From an uncultured Oscillospiraceae bacterium (lineage in GTDB: Bacteria; Bacillota; Clostridia; Oscillospirales; Oscillospiraceae), in contig CAJULJ010000069.1 in NCBI GenBank assembly GCA_910587395.1, forward strand, positions 1 to 12,268: a stretch of 12,268 bases of DNA, read 5' to 3'. The notes below the pieces were generated by a model. The model made no database searches and was not told the DNA's origin. It saw only the letters and a program-made list of their open reading frames with translations. The position numbers and the translations under genes were made by a program. Below are positions 1 to 6,675 of this stretch, piece after piece (position 1 is the first letter of the stretch; each line of letters starts with the position of its first letter).

Positions 1-1
1 G

Positions 2-124
2 TACGATAAGATCGACAAGATCCGCGGCATGGACGTGGTCATCTGCACCACCGCCAAGACCGACGAGGAGGCCAAGGAGCTGCTGACGCTGCTGGGCGCT
101 CCGTTCCACACCGAAAACGGCTGA
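2..124 (+). CDS. rplE: 50S ribosomal protein L5, C-terminal fragment
   Basis: This is the last 40 codons of L5; the gene begins upstream of the window. The visible reading frame starts YDKIDKIRGMDVVICTTAKT, followed by DEEAKELLTLLGAPF, and this is the typical C-terminal end of L5. L5 binds 5S rRNA and helps form the central protuberance of the large subunit. It lies 19 bp upstream of rpsZ, the usual spc-operon order (L5-S14-S8-L6). The protein is cut only by the window edge, and nothing suggests a pseudogene. Identification rests on this short tail plus the context. Confidence 0.93.
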   Translation, partial: YDKIDKIRGMDVVICTTAKTDEEAKELLTLLGAPFHTENG

Positions 125-143
125 GAGAGGGAGGATAACTGCT

Positions 144-329
144 ATGGCCAAAAAGTCCATGATTAACAAGCAGCAGGCTGAGCCCAAGTTCTCCAGCCGC
201 CGCTATAACCGCTGCAAGATCTGCGGCCGCCCCCACGCCTACCTGCGCAATTACGGCATCTGCCGTATCTGCTTCCGGGAGCTGGCATATAAGGGCGAAA
301 TTCCCGGCGTCAAAAAGGCGTCCTGGTAA
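144..329 (+). CDS. rpsZ: 30S ribosomal protein S14, zinc-binding type Z
   Basis: The protein has 61 residues, the usual length of the short zinc-type S14 (S14Z). The four zinc ligands are visible as CKIC (C24, C27) and CRIC (C40, C43), and the ending GEIPGVKKASW is the family signature. S14 sits in the head of the small subunit and is needed for late 30S assembly. The ATG at 144 follows a GGGAGGA ribosome binding site at a good distance. Bacteria that also carry the longer zinc-free S14 usually keep that copy elsewhere under zinc control; it is not in this window. Unusually, 306 bp of hairpin-rich spacer separates this gene from rpsH, where the operon would normally continue within a few bases. 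Confidence 0.98.
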   Translation: MAKKSMINKQQAEPKFSSRRYNRCKICGRPHAYLRNYGICRICFRELAYKGEIPGVKKASW

Positions 330-332
330 GTC

Positions 333-412
333 TCGTTCCGCCATACTTCGTTGGGCCGGCTTGCCGTACACCTGGTACTGCCTGCGCCGGTCCGCCTCGT
401 CTGGCGAAACGA
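333..412 (+). repeat. Large imperfect dyad (REP/MITE-like) in the rpsZ-rpsH spacer
   Basis: The left arm (333-369, beginning TCGTTCCGCCA) and right arm (375-412, ending TGGCGAAACGA) are imperfect inverted complements around a 5-base loop at 370-374. Matching blocks are TCGTT/AACGA, CGCCA/TGGCG, GGCCGGC/GCGCCGG and GTAC/GTAC at the tip. It would fold into a roughly 80-nt hairpin with internal bulges in RNA or single-stranded DNA. There is no U-tract, so it is unlikely to be an intrinsic terminator. From general familiarity I suspect a dispersed palindromic element of this clade, but only one copy is present here, so repetitiveness cannot be proved from the window. Confidence 0.55.
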
Positions 413-434
413 TACAGTATGGTAACTCGTCCAA

Positions 435-460
435 AGGCGGGAGTTTTGCGACTCCCGCCT
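435..460 (+). repeat. Perfect 10-bp hairpin in the rpsZ-rpsH spacer
   Basis: AGGCGGGAGT at 435-444 and ACTCCCGCCT at 451-460 are exact inverted complements around the loop TTTGCG. The stem is strong, but the bases after it (ATGGGCCTG) contain no U-run, so it does not look like a rho-independent terminator. It may be an RNA processing or stabilising element, or part of the same inserted element as the larger dyad at 333-412. Confidence 0.6.
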
Positions 461-490
461 ATGGGCCTGTTATATGGCACTTACAGGTTT

Positions 491-611
491 CGGCAAAAAG
501 TGCCGCATTAAGAGACCCCCAGCGAGGGAAAGGGCGGACAACAGGTCGGAGGACGATGCCTAACCCCCGATACCTTTCCGTCTGAACCGGCAGGCGTTCT
601 GCAAAGCCGGT
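491..611 (+). other. Remainder of the rpsZ-rpsH spacer: small hairpins, no gene seen
   Basis: This stretch holds further local dyads: CGGCA/TGCCG at 491-505, GGAAAGG/CCTTTCC spanning 527-579, and ACCGGC/GCCGGT at 586-611. The last ends just before the rpsH ribosome binding site (AGGAGG at about 621). I see no convincing promoter. Short open frames here lack ribosome binding sites and do not look like proteins. The section is best read as structured leader or inserted non-coding DNA ahead of rpsH. Confidence 0.4.
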
Positions 612-635
612 AATCTTAATAGGAGGTAAAGACTC

Positions 636-1037
636 ATGCAAATCACTGATCCCATTGCGGATATGCTCACCCGCATCCGCAACGCGAGCAACGCCAAGCA
701 TGACACCGTGGATGTTCCTGCTTCCAACATGAAGAAGGCCATCGCTCAGATCCTTCTGGACGAGGGCTATATCAAGAACTTCCAGACCATCAATGATGGG
801 ACCCAGGGCGTCATCCGCATCACGCTGAAGTATATCCAGCCCGGCAAGGAGAAGGCCATCACCGGCCTGCGCCGGGTGTCCAAGCCCGGCCTGCGCGTCT
901 ACGCCGGCGCCGACGAGCTGCCCCGGGTGCTGCGCGGCCTGGGCATCGCCATCGTTTCCACGTCCAAGGGCGTCATGACCGACAAGAAGGCCCGTCAGGC
1001 CCATGTCGGCGGCGAAGTCCTGGCGTTCGTCTGGTAA
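636..1037 (+). CDS. rpsH: 30S ribosomal protein S8
   Basis: The protein has 133 residues, normal for S8. The N-terminus MQITDPIADMLTRIRNA and the C-terminal signature STSKGVMTDKKAR...GGEVLAFVW are typical. S8 binds helix 21 of 16S rRNA, nucleates the platform of the 30S subunit, and in Escherichia coli represses the spc operon translationally. Whether that feedback exists here cannot be told from sequence alone. The start is set by AGGAGG about 10 bases upstream of the ATG. The last residues read LAFVW where many homologues have LCYVW, a mild variation. rplF follows after 14 bp. Confidence 0.98.
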   Translation: MQITDPIADMLTRIRNASNAKHDTVDVPASNMKKAIAQILLDEGYIKNFQTINDGTQGVIRITLKYIQPGKEKAITGLRRVSKPGLRVYAGADELPRVLRGLGIAIVSTSKGVMTDKKARQAHVGGEVLAFVW

Positions 1038-1051
1038 GGAGGGTTATAGGA

Positions 1052-1597
1052 ATGTCTAGAATTGGCAGAGCTCCTATCGCCGTCCCCGCCGGCGTGGAGA
1101 TCAAAATCGAGGACAACAATGTTGTCACCGTGAAGGGCCCCAAGGGCACCCTCACCCAGCAGTTCCACCCCAACATGACCATCCAGCAGGAGGGGGCCGA
1201 GCTGCACGTCACCCGTCCCAACGACCTGAAGGAGAACCGCTCCCTCCACGGCCTGACCCGCACCCTGCTCCACAACATGGTGGTGGGCGTCACCGAGGGC
1301 TTCAAAAAGACCCTGGACGTCAACGGCGTGGGCTACCGCGTGGCCATGGAAGGCGGCAAGCTGGTCATGAACCTGGGCTACTCCCATCAGGTGATTATGG
1401 AGGCCCCCGCAGGCATCACCGTGGAAACCCCCAGCGCCAACCAGATCGTGGTTTCCGGCTTCGACAAGCAGCTGGTGGGCCAGTTTGCCGCCGAAGTGCG
1501 CGAGAAGCGTCCTCCCGAGCCCTATAAGGGCAAGGGCATCAAGTACTCTGACGAGGTCATCCGCCGCAAGGTCGGTAAGACCGGCGTCAAGAAATAA
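1052..1597 (+). CDS. rplF: 50S ribosomal protein L6
   Basis: The protein has 181 residues and the two-fold repeated fold expected of L6. The start MSRIGRAPIAVPAGV and the C-terminal motif PPEPYKGKGIKYSDEVIRRK (about residues 154-173) are diagnostic. L6 binds 23S rRNA helix 97 near the sarcin-ricin loop, close to the factor-binding site. The ATG at 1052 follows AAGGAGGG. Its stop is followed almost directly by the rplR ribosome binding site, consistent with tight co-expression. Confidence 0.98.
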   Translation: MSRIGRAPIAVPAGVEIKIEDNNVVTVKGPKGTLTQQFHPNMTIQQEGAELHVTRPNDLKENRSLHGLTRTLLHNMVVGVTEGFKKTLDVNGVGYRVAMEGGKLVMNLGYSHQVIMEAPAGITVETPSANQIVVSGFDKQLVGQFAAEVREKRPPEPYKGKGIKYSDEVIRRKVGKTGVKK

Positions 1598-1615
1598 TAA
1601 GGAGGTGTGCCGATT

Positions 1616-1975
1616 ATGATTAACCGTCCCAATACCAAGGCTCAGCGCCTGCACCGTCATAAGCGCGTTCGCGGCAAGGTGTCCGGCACCCCCGAGCGTC
1701 CCCGCCTGAACGTGTTCCGCAGCGAGACCAACATCTACGCCCAGATCATCGACGATACCAAGGGCGTCACCCTGGTCTCCGCTTCTTCCCAGGAGAAGGG
1801 CTTCGAGGGCCCCGGCAGCAATTGTGAGGCCGCCAAGAAGGTGGGTCAGGCCGTTGCTGAGCGGGCCAAGGCCAAGGGCATTGAGGCTGTCGTGTTCGAC
1901 CGCGGCGGCTATCTGTACCACGGCCGCGTGAAGGCTCTGGCCGAGGGCGCCCGCGAGGGCGGCCTGCAGTTCTAA
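1616..1975 (+). CDS. rplR: 50S ribosomal protein L18
   Basis: The protein has 119 residues, typical of L18. Motifs include GTPERPRLNVFRS near the N-terminus and VVFDRGGYLYHGRVKALAEGAREGGLQF at the C-terminus. L18 binds 5S rRNA with L5 and attaches it to the large subunit. I place the start at the ATG at 1616 because GGAGG at 1601-1605 is then 10 bases upstream. An in-frame GTG at 1607 lies only one base from that GGAGG and would be too close. Confidence 0.97.
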   Translation: MINRPNTKAQRLHRHKRVRGKVSGTPERPRLNVFRSETNIYAQIIDDTKGVTLVSASSQEKGFEGPGSNCEAAKKVGQAVAERAKAKGIEAVVFDRGGYLYHGRVKALAEGAREGGLQF

Positions 1976-1992
1976 GGGAGGAGGAAAAAAGA

Positions 1993-2493
1993 ATGCCTAG
2001 ATTTGAAAGAGAACCCAAGGAGTTCGTGGAGAAGCTGGTTTACCTGAACCGCGTCTCCAAGACCGTGAAGGGCGGTCGTGTGGCCAAGTTCTCCGCCCTG
2101 ATGGTGGTGGGCGACGAGAAGGGCCGCGTGGGCTATGGCCTGGGCAAGGCCGCCGAGGTGGCCGAGGCCATCCGCAAGGGCATCGAGGACGCCAAGAAGA
2201 ACATGGTAAACGTCACTCTGTCCGGCACCACCATCCCCCACGAGGTCATCGGTGAGTTCGGCGCCGGCCGCGTCCTCCTCAAGCCCGCTTCCAAGGGTAC
2301 CGGCATCATTGCCGGCGGCCCGGTGCGCGCCGTCATGGAGGCCGCCGGCGTGTCCGATATCCGCGCCAAGTGCCTGCGCACCAACAACCCCCAGAACGTG
2401 GTGGCCGCCACCATGGAGGGGCTCAAGTCCCTGCGCAGCCCCGCTGAGGTCGCGAAGATCCGCGGCAAGAGCGTGGAAGAGATCTTAGGTTAA
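1993..2493 (+). CDS. rpsE: 30S ribosomal protein S5
   Basis: The protein has 166 residues, the usual bacterial S5 length. The N-terminal double-stranded RNA-binding domain covers about residues 10-75 and includes LVYLNRVSKTVKGGR and GYGLGKA. The C-terminal S5 fold includes IAGGPVRAVMEAAGVSDI and NPQNVVAATMEGL. S5 contributes to the mRNA entry path and decoding accuracy; changes in the loop around the VSKTVKGG stretch are the classical spectinomycin-resistance site in other bacteria, and here it appears wild-type. The ATG follows GGGAGGAGG. Confidence 0.98.
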   Translation: MPRFEREPKEFVEKLVYLNRVSKTVKGGRVAKFSALMVVGDEKGRVGYGLGKAAEVAEAIRKGIEDAKKNMVNVTLSGTTIPHEVIGEFGAGRVLLKPASKGTGIIAGGPVRAVMEAAGVSDIRAKCLRTNNPQNVVAATMEGLKSLRSPAEVAKIRGKSVEEILG

Positions 2494-2507
2494 GGAGGCT
2501 CACGACA

Positions 2508-2693
2508 ATGGCTAAAACCATCAACATCAAGCTCGTCAAGAGCCTGAACGGCCGTCTGGCCAAGCATAAGGCCACCGCCGAGGCCCTGGGCCTGCGCAAG
2601 ATCGGCGACACCACCGTGCAGCCCGACAACGAGGCTACCCGGGGCAAGATCGCCCACATCGGTTACCTGCTCCAGGTCACCGAGAACGCCTAA
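2508..2693 (+). CDS. rpmD: 50S ribosomal protein L30
   Basis: This 61-residue protein begins MAKTINIKLVKSLNGR and contains ATAEALGLRKIGDTTVQPDN, the expected pattern of bacterial L30. It is a small single-domain protein of the large subunit that binds 23S rRNA near the 5S region. Placement between rpsE and rplO is the standard spc order. The ATG follows AAGGAGG, and spacing to both neighbours is under 15 bp. Confidence 0.97.
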   Translation: MAKTINIKLVKSLNGRLAKHKATAEALGLRKIGDTTVQPDNEATRGKIAHIGYLLQVTENA

Positions 2694-2706
2694 GGAGGTT
2701 GCGACC

Positions 2707-3147
2707 ATGAATCTGCATGAACTGTCTCCCGCCCCCGGCTCCACCCAGGTGGGCAAGCGCAAGGGACGCGGCATCGGCACCGGCAACGGCAAGACCGCCG
2801 GCCGCGGCCACAAGGGCCAGTGGGCCCGCTCCGGCGGCGGCGTCCGCATCGGATTTGAGGGCGGCCAGATGCCTCTGGCCCGCCGCCTGCCCAAGCGGGG
2901 CTTCAACAACATCTTCGCCAAGCGCCTGGAGGCCATCAACGTCTCCGCTTTGAACAAGTTCGAGGACGGCGCCGTGGTCAATGTTTGCGACCTGCTGGAA
3001 AAGGGTATCATTTCCAAGTGTGAGTACGGCGTCAAGATCCTGGGCAACGGGGAATTGACCAAGAAGCTCACGGTTCGGGCTTCCGCGTTCTCCGCTTCCG
3101 CCAAGGAGAAGATTGAAAAGGCGGGCGGTACTGCGGAGGTGATCTGA
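2707..3147 (+). CDS. rplO: 50S ribosomal protein L15
   Basis: The 146-residue protein shows the glycine- and arginine-rich N-terminal extension of L15 (GRGIGTGNGKTAGRGHKGQ, about residues 21-39) followed by GFEGGQMPLARRLPKRGF. The extension threads into 23S rRNA, and L15 is a late assembly protein. Its last codons carry GGAGGTGAT, which serves as the ribosome binding site for secY starting 2 bp after the stop, so translation of the two is probably coupled. Confidence 0.98.
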   Translation: MNLHELSPAPGSTQVGKRKGRGIGTGNGKTAGRGHKGQWARSGGGVRIGFEGGQMPLARRLPKRGFNNIFAKRLEAINVSALNKFEDGAVVNVCDLLEKGIISKCEYGVKILGNGELTKKLTVRASAFSASAKEKIEKAGGTAEVI

Positions 3148-3149
3148 GC

Positions 3150-4505
3150 ATGATTCAGACCATTCGCAACGCCTGGAAGGTGCCCGAGCTGCGCAACAAG
3201 CTGCTGTTCACTGTGTTCGCCCTGCTTATCTTCCGGGTGGGCGCGGCCGTCCCGGTGCCCTTCATCAACACCGACCTGCTCAGCAGCTATATCACCTCTC
3301 AGTCGGCCAGCATTTTCGGCCTGCTGAACGTGATGAGCGGCGACGCCTTCGCTCAGGCCACGGTGTTCGCGCTGTCCATCCAGCCCTATATCAACAGCTC
3401 CATCATCATCCAGCTGCTCACCATCGCCATCCCCGCTCTGGAGCGCCTCCAGAAGGAGGGCGGCGAGGAGGGCAAGAAGAAGATCGCCGCCATCACCCGC
3501 TACGCCACCGTGGGCATCGCCCTCATCCAGGCCTTCGGGTACTACACCACCATCCGCGTGGGCAGCGGCGGCACCAGCTTCCTGTCCGCCCAGGGCGTGT
3601 GGCCCGCCGTCGTCATCATCACCGCCTTTGTGGCCGGTTCCGCCTTCCTGATGTGGCTGGGTGAGCAGATCACTGAGTTCGGCATCGGCAACGGCATCTC
3701 CATCATCCTGTTCGCCGGCATCGTGGGCCGCGTGCCCAACATGGTGTACAACATCTACGCGGGCGTGATCGCCTGGATGAACGGCGAGGTCTACTCCGAA
3801 ACCAACCAGGTGTCCGTGCTCCATCCCGCTTTCATCCTCCTGATCGTGGCGGGTATGCTGTTGCTGGTGGCTTTCATCGTGTTCATGGATAACTCCGAGC
3901 GGCGCATCCCCGTGCAGTACGCCAAGCGGGTGGTGGGCCGGAAGATGTACGGCGGCCAGTCCAGCCATCTGCCCATCAAGGTGAATATGTCCGGCGTGCT
4001 GCCCATCATCTTCGCCCAATCCATCGCCACCATCCCCGCCACCATCGGCATGTTCGTGCCGGATGCGCGGGTGGAGGGCACCGGCTGGAACACCTTCCTG
4101 ACCATCTTTGACACCCGGGGGCTGCCCTACTGCATCGTGTATTTCCTGCTGATCGTGCTGTTCAGCTATTTCTACAACACCATCCAGTTCAACCCCGTGG
4201 AGGTGTCCAACAACCTGAAGAAGAACGGCGGCTTCATCCCCGGCTTCCGGCCCGGCAAGCCCACCAGCGACTTCCTCAGCAAGGTGGTGTCCCGCATCAC
4301 CATGTTCGGCGCCTTGTATCTGGCCGTTGTGGCGTTGCTTCCCACCATCGTGGGCAACATCATGTTCGCCCTGGGCAGCAGCGCGGGCCGCAGTCTGGCC
4401 ATCGGCGGTACGTCCGTCATCATCGTGGTGGGCGTGGCACTGGAGACCGTCAAGGCTCTGGAGGCTCAGCTCATGATGCGCCACTACAAGGGCTTCCTTG
4501 AGTGA
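3150..4505 (+). CDS. secY: Preprotein translocase subunit SecY
   Basis: The 451-residue integral membrane protein is the channel of the Sec translocon. About ten hydrophobic segments are visible, the first near residues 17-35. Family signatures are SIQPYINSSIIIQLL (76-90), GEQITEFGIGNGIS (171-184) and GFIPGFRPGKPT (361-372). The cytosolic loop at about 250-280 is rich in Arg and Lys (RRIPVQYAKRVVGRK), the ribosome/SecA docking region. It exports unfolded proteins with SecA or inserts membrane proteins co-translationally with SecE and SecG, which are not in the window. Length is slightly over the usual 420-440, with no sign of truncation. Confidence 0.98.
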   Translation: MIQTIRNAWKVPELRNKLLFTVFALLIFRVGAAVPVPFINTDLLSSYITSQSASIFGLLNVMSGDAFAQATVFALSIQPYINSSIIIQLLTIAIPALERLQKEGGEEGKKKIAAITRYATVGIALIQAFGYYTTIRVGSGGTSFLSAQGVWPAVVIITAFVAGSAFLMWLGEQITEFGIGNGISIILFAGIVGRVPNMVYNIYAGVIAWMNGEVYSETNQVSVLHPAFILLIVAGMLLLVAFIVFMDNSERRIPVQYAKRVVGRKMYGGQSSHLPIKVNMSGVLPIIFAQSIATIPATIGMFVPDARVEGTGWNTFLTIFDTRGLPYCIVYFLLIVLFSYFYNTIQFNPVEVSNNLKKNGGFIPGFRPGKPTSDFLSKVVSRITMFGALYLAVVALLPTIVGNIMFALGSSAGRSLAIGGTSVIIVVGVALETVKALEAQLMMRHYKGFLE

Positions 4506-4523
4506 TTTGTGGAGGCAGCTGCT

Positions 4524-5156
4524 ATGAGATTGATCATGTTCGGCGCCCCCGGCGCCGGAAAGGGAACTCAAGCCGCCATCCTCAGCGAACGGCTGGAGGT
4601 GCCCACCATTTCCACAGGCAATATCCTGCGGGCTGCGGTGAAAAACCGCACGCCCGTGGGACTCCAGGCCCAGAGCTACATGGACGCGGGCAAGCTGGTG
4701 CCCGACCAGGTGATCATCGACATCATCGCCGAGCGCTTGGCCGAGGACGACTGCAAGAAGGGCTATATCCTGGACGGGGTGCCCCGCACCATCGCCCAGG
4801 CCGAGGCTTTGGAGCGGGCCGGCATCCAGTTCGACTGCGTGCTGGACATTGAGGTGCCCGACGAGGAGATCCGCCACCGCATGATCGGGCGGCGCTCCTG
4901 CCCGGTGTGCGGAGCCACTTACCACCTGGAGGCGGCTCCCCCCAGGAAGGAAGGGGTCTGCGACCACTGCGGCAGTGCTCTAGTGCTCCGGGAGGACGAC
5001 AAGCCTGAGACAGTGCAGAGCCGTCTGTCCACCTACCATGTCCAGACCGAGCCGCTGAAGAAGTTCTATAACCGCCGCGGCATCCTCAAGGTGGTGGGAT
5101 TCCAGGCCTCCATCGAGGCCACCACTCAGGCCATCGCGGACATACTGGGGATCTGA
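4524..5156 (+). CDS. adk: Adenylate kinase with zinc-type lid
   Basis: The 210-residue enzyme interconverts ATP + AMP and 2 ADP in the cytosol. The P-loop is GAPGAGKGT (residues 7-15), the AMP-site motif LDGVPRT spans 83-89, and the lid carries a four-cysteine site CPVCG (C126, C129) and CDHCG (C146, C149), the zinc-binding lid common in Gram-positives. Two usually conserved positions differ: ISTGN has Asn33 where Asp is normal, and GVPRT has Val86 where Phe is normal. All catalytic arginines expected from the family (R36, R88, R123, R167) appear present. The ATG at 4524 lies 8 bases after GGAGG (4511-4515); an in-frame GTG at 4509 overlaps that site and is rejected. Confidence 0.97.
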   Translation: MRLIMFGAPGAGKGTQAAILSERLEVPTISTGNILRAAVKNRTPVGLQAQSYMDAGKLVPDQVIIDIIAERLAEDDCKKGYILDGVPRTIAQAEALERAGIQFDCVLDIEVPDEEIRHRMIGRRSCPVCGATYHLEAAPPRKEGVCDHCGSALVLREDDKPETVQSRLSTYHVQTEPLKKFYNRRGILKVVGFQASIEATTQAIADILGI

Positions 5157-5159
5157 AGT

Positions 5160-5933
5160 ATGGAGTTAATCACTCTGAAATCTCCCCGGGAACAGGACGC
5201 CATGCGCAGGGCCGGACGGGTTACCGCCCAGGCTCGGGCGCTGGCGGGCAGCATGGTCCGTCCCGGCGTCACCACCAAGGAGATCGACGACGCGGTGCGC
5301 AAGTTTATCCGCAGCAAGGGCGGCCAGCCCTCCTTTCTGGGGTACGGCGGCTTCCCTGGGTCCGCGTGCATCTCGGTGAATGAGGTGGTCATCCACGGCA
5401 TTCCGTCCAGAGGCAGGGTCCTCAAGGAAGGGGATATCGTCAGCATCGACGTGGGCGCTATTATCGACGGCTTCCACGGCGACTGCGCCGCCACCTACCC
5501 CTGCGGGGCCATCTCAGAGGAGGCCCGGCGGCTCATCGGCGCCACCAGCCAGAGCTTCTGGGAAGGCTTCCAGCAGGCCCAGGCGGGAAACCGGGTCAGC
5601 GATATCTCCTACGCGGTGCAGGTTTACGTGGAGAGCCATGGGTATTCCGTGGTGCGGGACTTCGTGGGCCACGGCGTGGGCGCCAAGCTCCATGAGGCGC
5701 CGGAGGTGCCCAATTTCGGGCCCGCCGGTCACGGCGTCCGGCTCCAGCCGGGCATGGCCATCGCGGTGGAGCCCATGGTGTGCGCGGGAGACTGGCATGT
5801 GAAGGTGCTCAAGGACGGCTGGACCACCGTGTCGGCGGACGGCTCCCTGACGGCCCACTATGAGAACACCATCCTCATCACGGAAAATGGACCGGAGATC
5901 ACCACCGTCACCGAGGACGGGGCCTACGAATGA
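5160..5933 (+). CDS. map: Methionine aminopeptidase type I
   Basis: The 257-residue cytosolic metalloenzyme removes the initiator methionine from nascent proteins. The five metal ligands are all in place and at the same numbers as the E. coli enzyme: D97 (IDVG), D108 (HGDC), H171 (GHGVG), E204 (VEPM) and E235 (HYENT). His80 in the NEVVIHG motif is the expected substrate-side histidine. There is no N-terminal SH3-binding or zinc-finger extension, so this is the short type Ia form. It begins 3 bp after the adk stop, and its stop overlaps the next start (ATGA), indicating translational coupling on both sides. Confidence 0.97.
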   Translation: MELITLKSPREQDAMRRAGRVTAQARALAGSMVRPGVTTKEIDDAVRKFIRSKGGQPSFLGYGGFPGSACISVNEVVIHGIPSRGRVLKEGDIVSIDVGAIIDGFHGDCAATYPCGAISEEARRLIGATSQSFWEGFQQAQAGNRVSDISYAVQVYVESHGYSVVRDFVGHGVGAKLHEAPEVPNFGPAGHGVRLQPGMAIAVEPMVCAGDWHVKVLKDGWTTVSADGSLTAHYENTILITENGPEITTVTEDGAYE

Positions 5934-6220
5934 GTACTATGCCTGACTACAGGGGCTGGATCGTCCGGGCAACCGCCGGACGGGACAAGGACGGACTCTT
6001 TTGCGTGGTGGGTGTGGACCAGGGACGGAAGCGGCTCCTGCTGGCCGACGGCAGGCGGCGGAAGGCCGCGCGGCCCAAGGCCAAGGACTTTAATCACGTG
6101 AAGCTGCTCACCGATGGGTTTGACCACCCCGCCATTCAAACGCTGAAACAGGGCGAGGCCCTGTCGGACAAGGCACTGAGACGGGCGCTGGCCGCGTTCC
6201 GAGATCAACTGGAGGTATGA
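5930..6220 (+). CDS. KOW-domain RNA-binding protein, L14e-like
   Basis: This 96-residue basic protein begins with a KOW-like beta fold: GWIVRATAGRDKDGLFCVVGVD (about 9-30), then KRLLLADGRRRKAARPK (34-50). That pattern fits the small bacterial relatives of archaeal/eukaryotic ribosomal protein L14e (COG2163 type), often encoded between map and infA in Clostridia. The C-terminal third (about 62-96) is predicted helical and shows no motif I recognise. The start overlaps the map stop as ATGA; a second ATG at 5939 would shorten it by three residues. A role in ribosome assembly or rRNA binding is inferred from the domain and the location; no function is shown directly. Confidence 0.85.
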   Translation: MSTMPDYRGWIVRATAGRDKDGLFCVVGVDQGRKRLLLADGRRRKAARPKAKDFNHVKLLTDGFDHPAIQTLKQGEALSDKALRRALAAFRDQLEV

Positions 6221-6224
6221 CGCT

Positions 6225-6443
6225 TTGGCAAAAGACGACATGATCGAGTTGGAGGGCGTCGTCACCGAGGCCCTGCCTAACACCACGTTCAACGTGGATA
6301 TTGGAAATGGACACATTATTCTGGCACACATTTCCGGCAAGCTGCGGATGAACTTCATCCGCATCCTGCCCGGCGATAAGGTCACGGTTCAGATGTCGCC
6401 CTACGACCTGACCCGTGGACGCATTACTTGGAGATCTAAGTAA
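6225..6443 (+). CDS. infA: Translation initiation factor IF-1
   Basis: The 72-residue protein is a single OB-fold (S1-like) factor that binds the 30S A site during initiation. Sequence MAKDDMIELEGVVTEALPNT, then GHIILAHISGKLRMNFIRILPGDKV and the ending TRGRITWRSK, is typical of IF-1. The start codon is TTG at 6225, chosen because it gives the conserved MAKDD start and lies 9 bases after GGAGG at 6211-6215. That ribosome binding site lies within the last codons of the KOW gene. The non-AUG start may moderate expression. The next operon gene, rpmJ, is separated by an unusually long 232-bp spacer. Confidence 0.98.
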   Translation: MAKDDMIELEGVVTEALPNTTFNVDIGNGHIILAHISGKLRMNFIRILPGDKVTVQMSPYDLTRGRITWRSK

Positions 6444-6481
6444 ACATCAACGACCGAGTTTGGAACAGGCTTTTCCCTCAA

Positions 6482-6614
6482 GGGGCCTTGCCCCCGAAAG
6501 GGACCGCCTAATCCCCCGCCCCCGCAGGGAGAAACCTGACGCGCGCCCAGCGAAGCAGGGCGCGTGGGGAGAGGAGGAACAGCGGAATGAGCGAGCTTTC
6601 GGCGTAGCCGGAAG
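6482..6614 (+). repeat. Cluster of short hairpins in the infA-rpmJ spacer
   Basis: Three separate dyads lie in a row: GGGGC/GCCCC at 6482-6494, CGCGCCC/GGGCGCG at 6542-6564, and CTTTCGGC/GCCGGAAG at 6596-6614 (one G-U pair). A fourth, GGAGC/GCTCC, lies at about 6625-6636. None is followed by a U-run, so they are unlikely to terminate the operon. The stretch is purine-rich with AGCGAAGC and AGCGAG motifs, has no plausible protein, and resembles mosaic palindromic intergenic repeats. Only one copy is visible in this window. Confidence 0.45.
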
Positions 6615-6675
6615 CGAGGGATATGGAGCTTGCTCCGACGAGGGGCCATTCAGGCATTAACAGGAGGTTAACGAT

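Noticed and set aside
435..460. Hairpin as an intrinsic terminator after rpsZ
   Set aside because: The stem is perfect, but no U-run follows, and terminating here would disconnect the essential downstream genes, for which no convincing promoter is visible.
446..476. Possible internal promoter (TTGCGA with TTATAT) before rpsH
   Set aside because: Both hexamers match the consensus poorly, the spacing is 18, and the -35 lies in the loop and arm of a strong hairpin.
361..585. Short + strand open frame (74 codons) in the rpsZ-rpsH spacer
   Set aside because: It has no ribosome binding site, runs through inverted-repeat arms and has a composition unlike the neighbouring genes. Such frames across palindromic repeats are often annotated as hypothetical proteins without support.
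2490..4967. Long - strand open frame opposite rpmD, rplO, secY and adk
   Set aside because: It is a shadow of strongly G/C-ending codons on the + strand, with low-complexity His/Gly/Asp composition and no recognisable domain.
6415..6660. Open frame (81 codons) reading from the infA end through the hairpin spacer
   Set aside because: It overlaps the end of infA, lacks a ribosome binding site and is translated from repeat-like purine-rich DNA.
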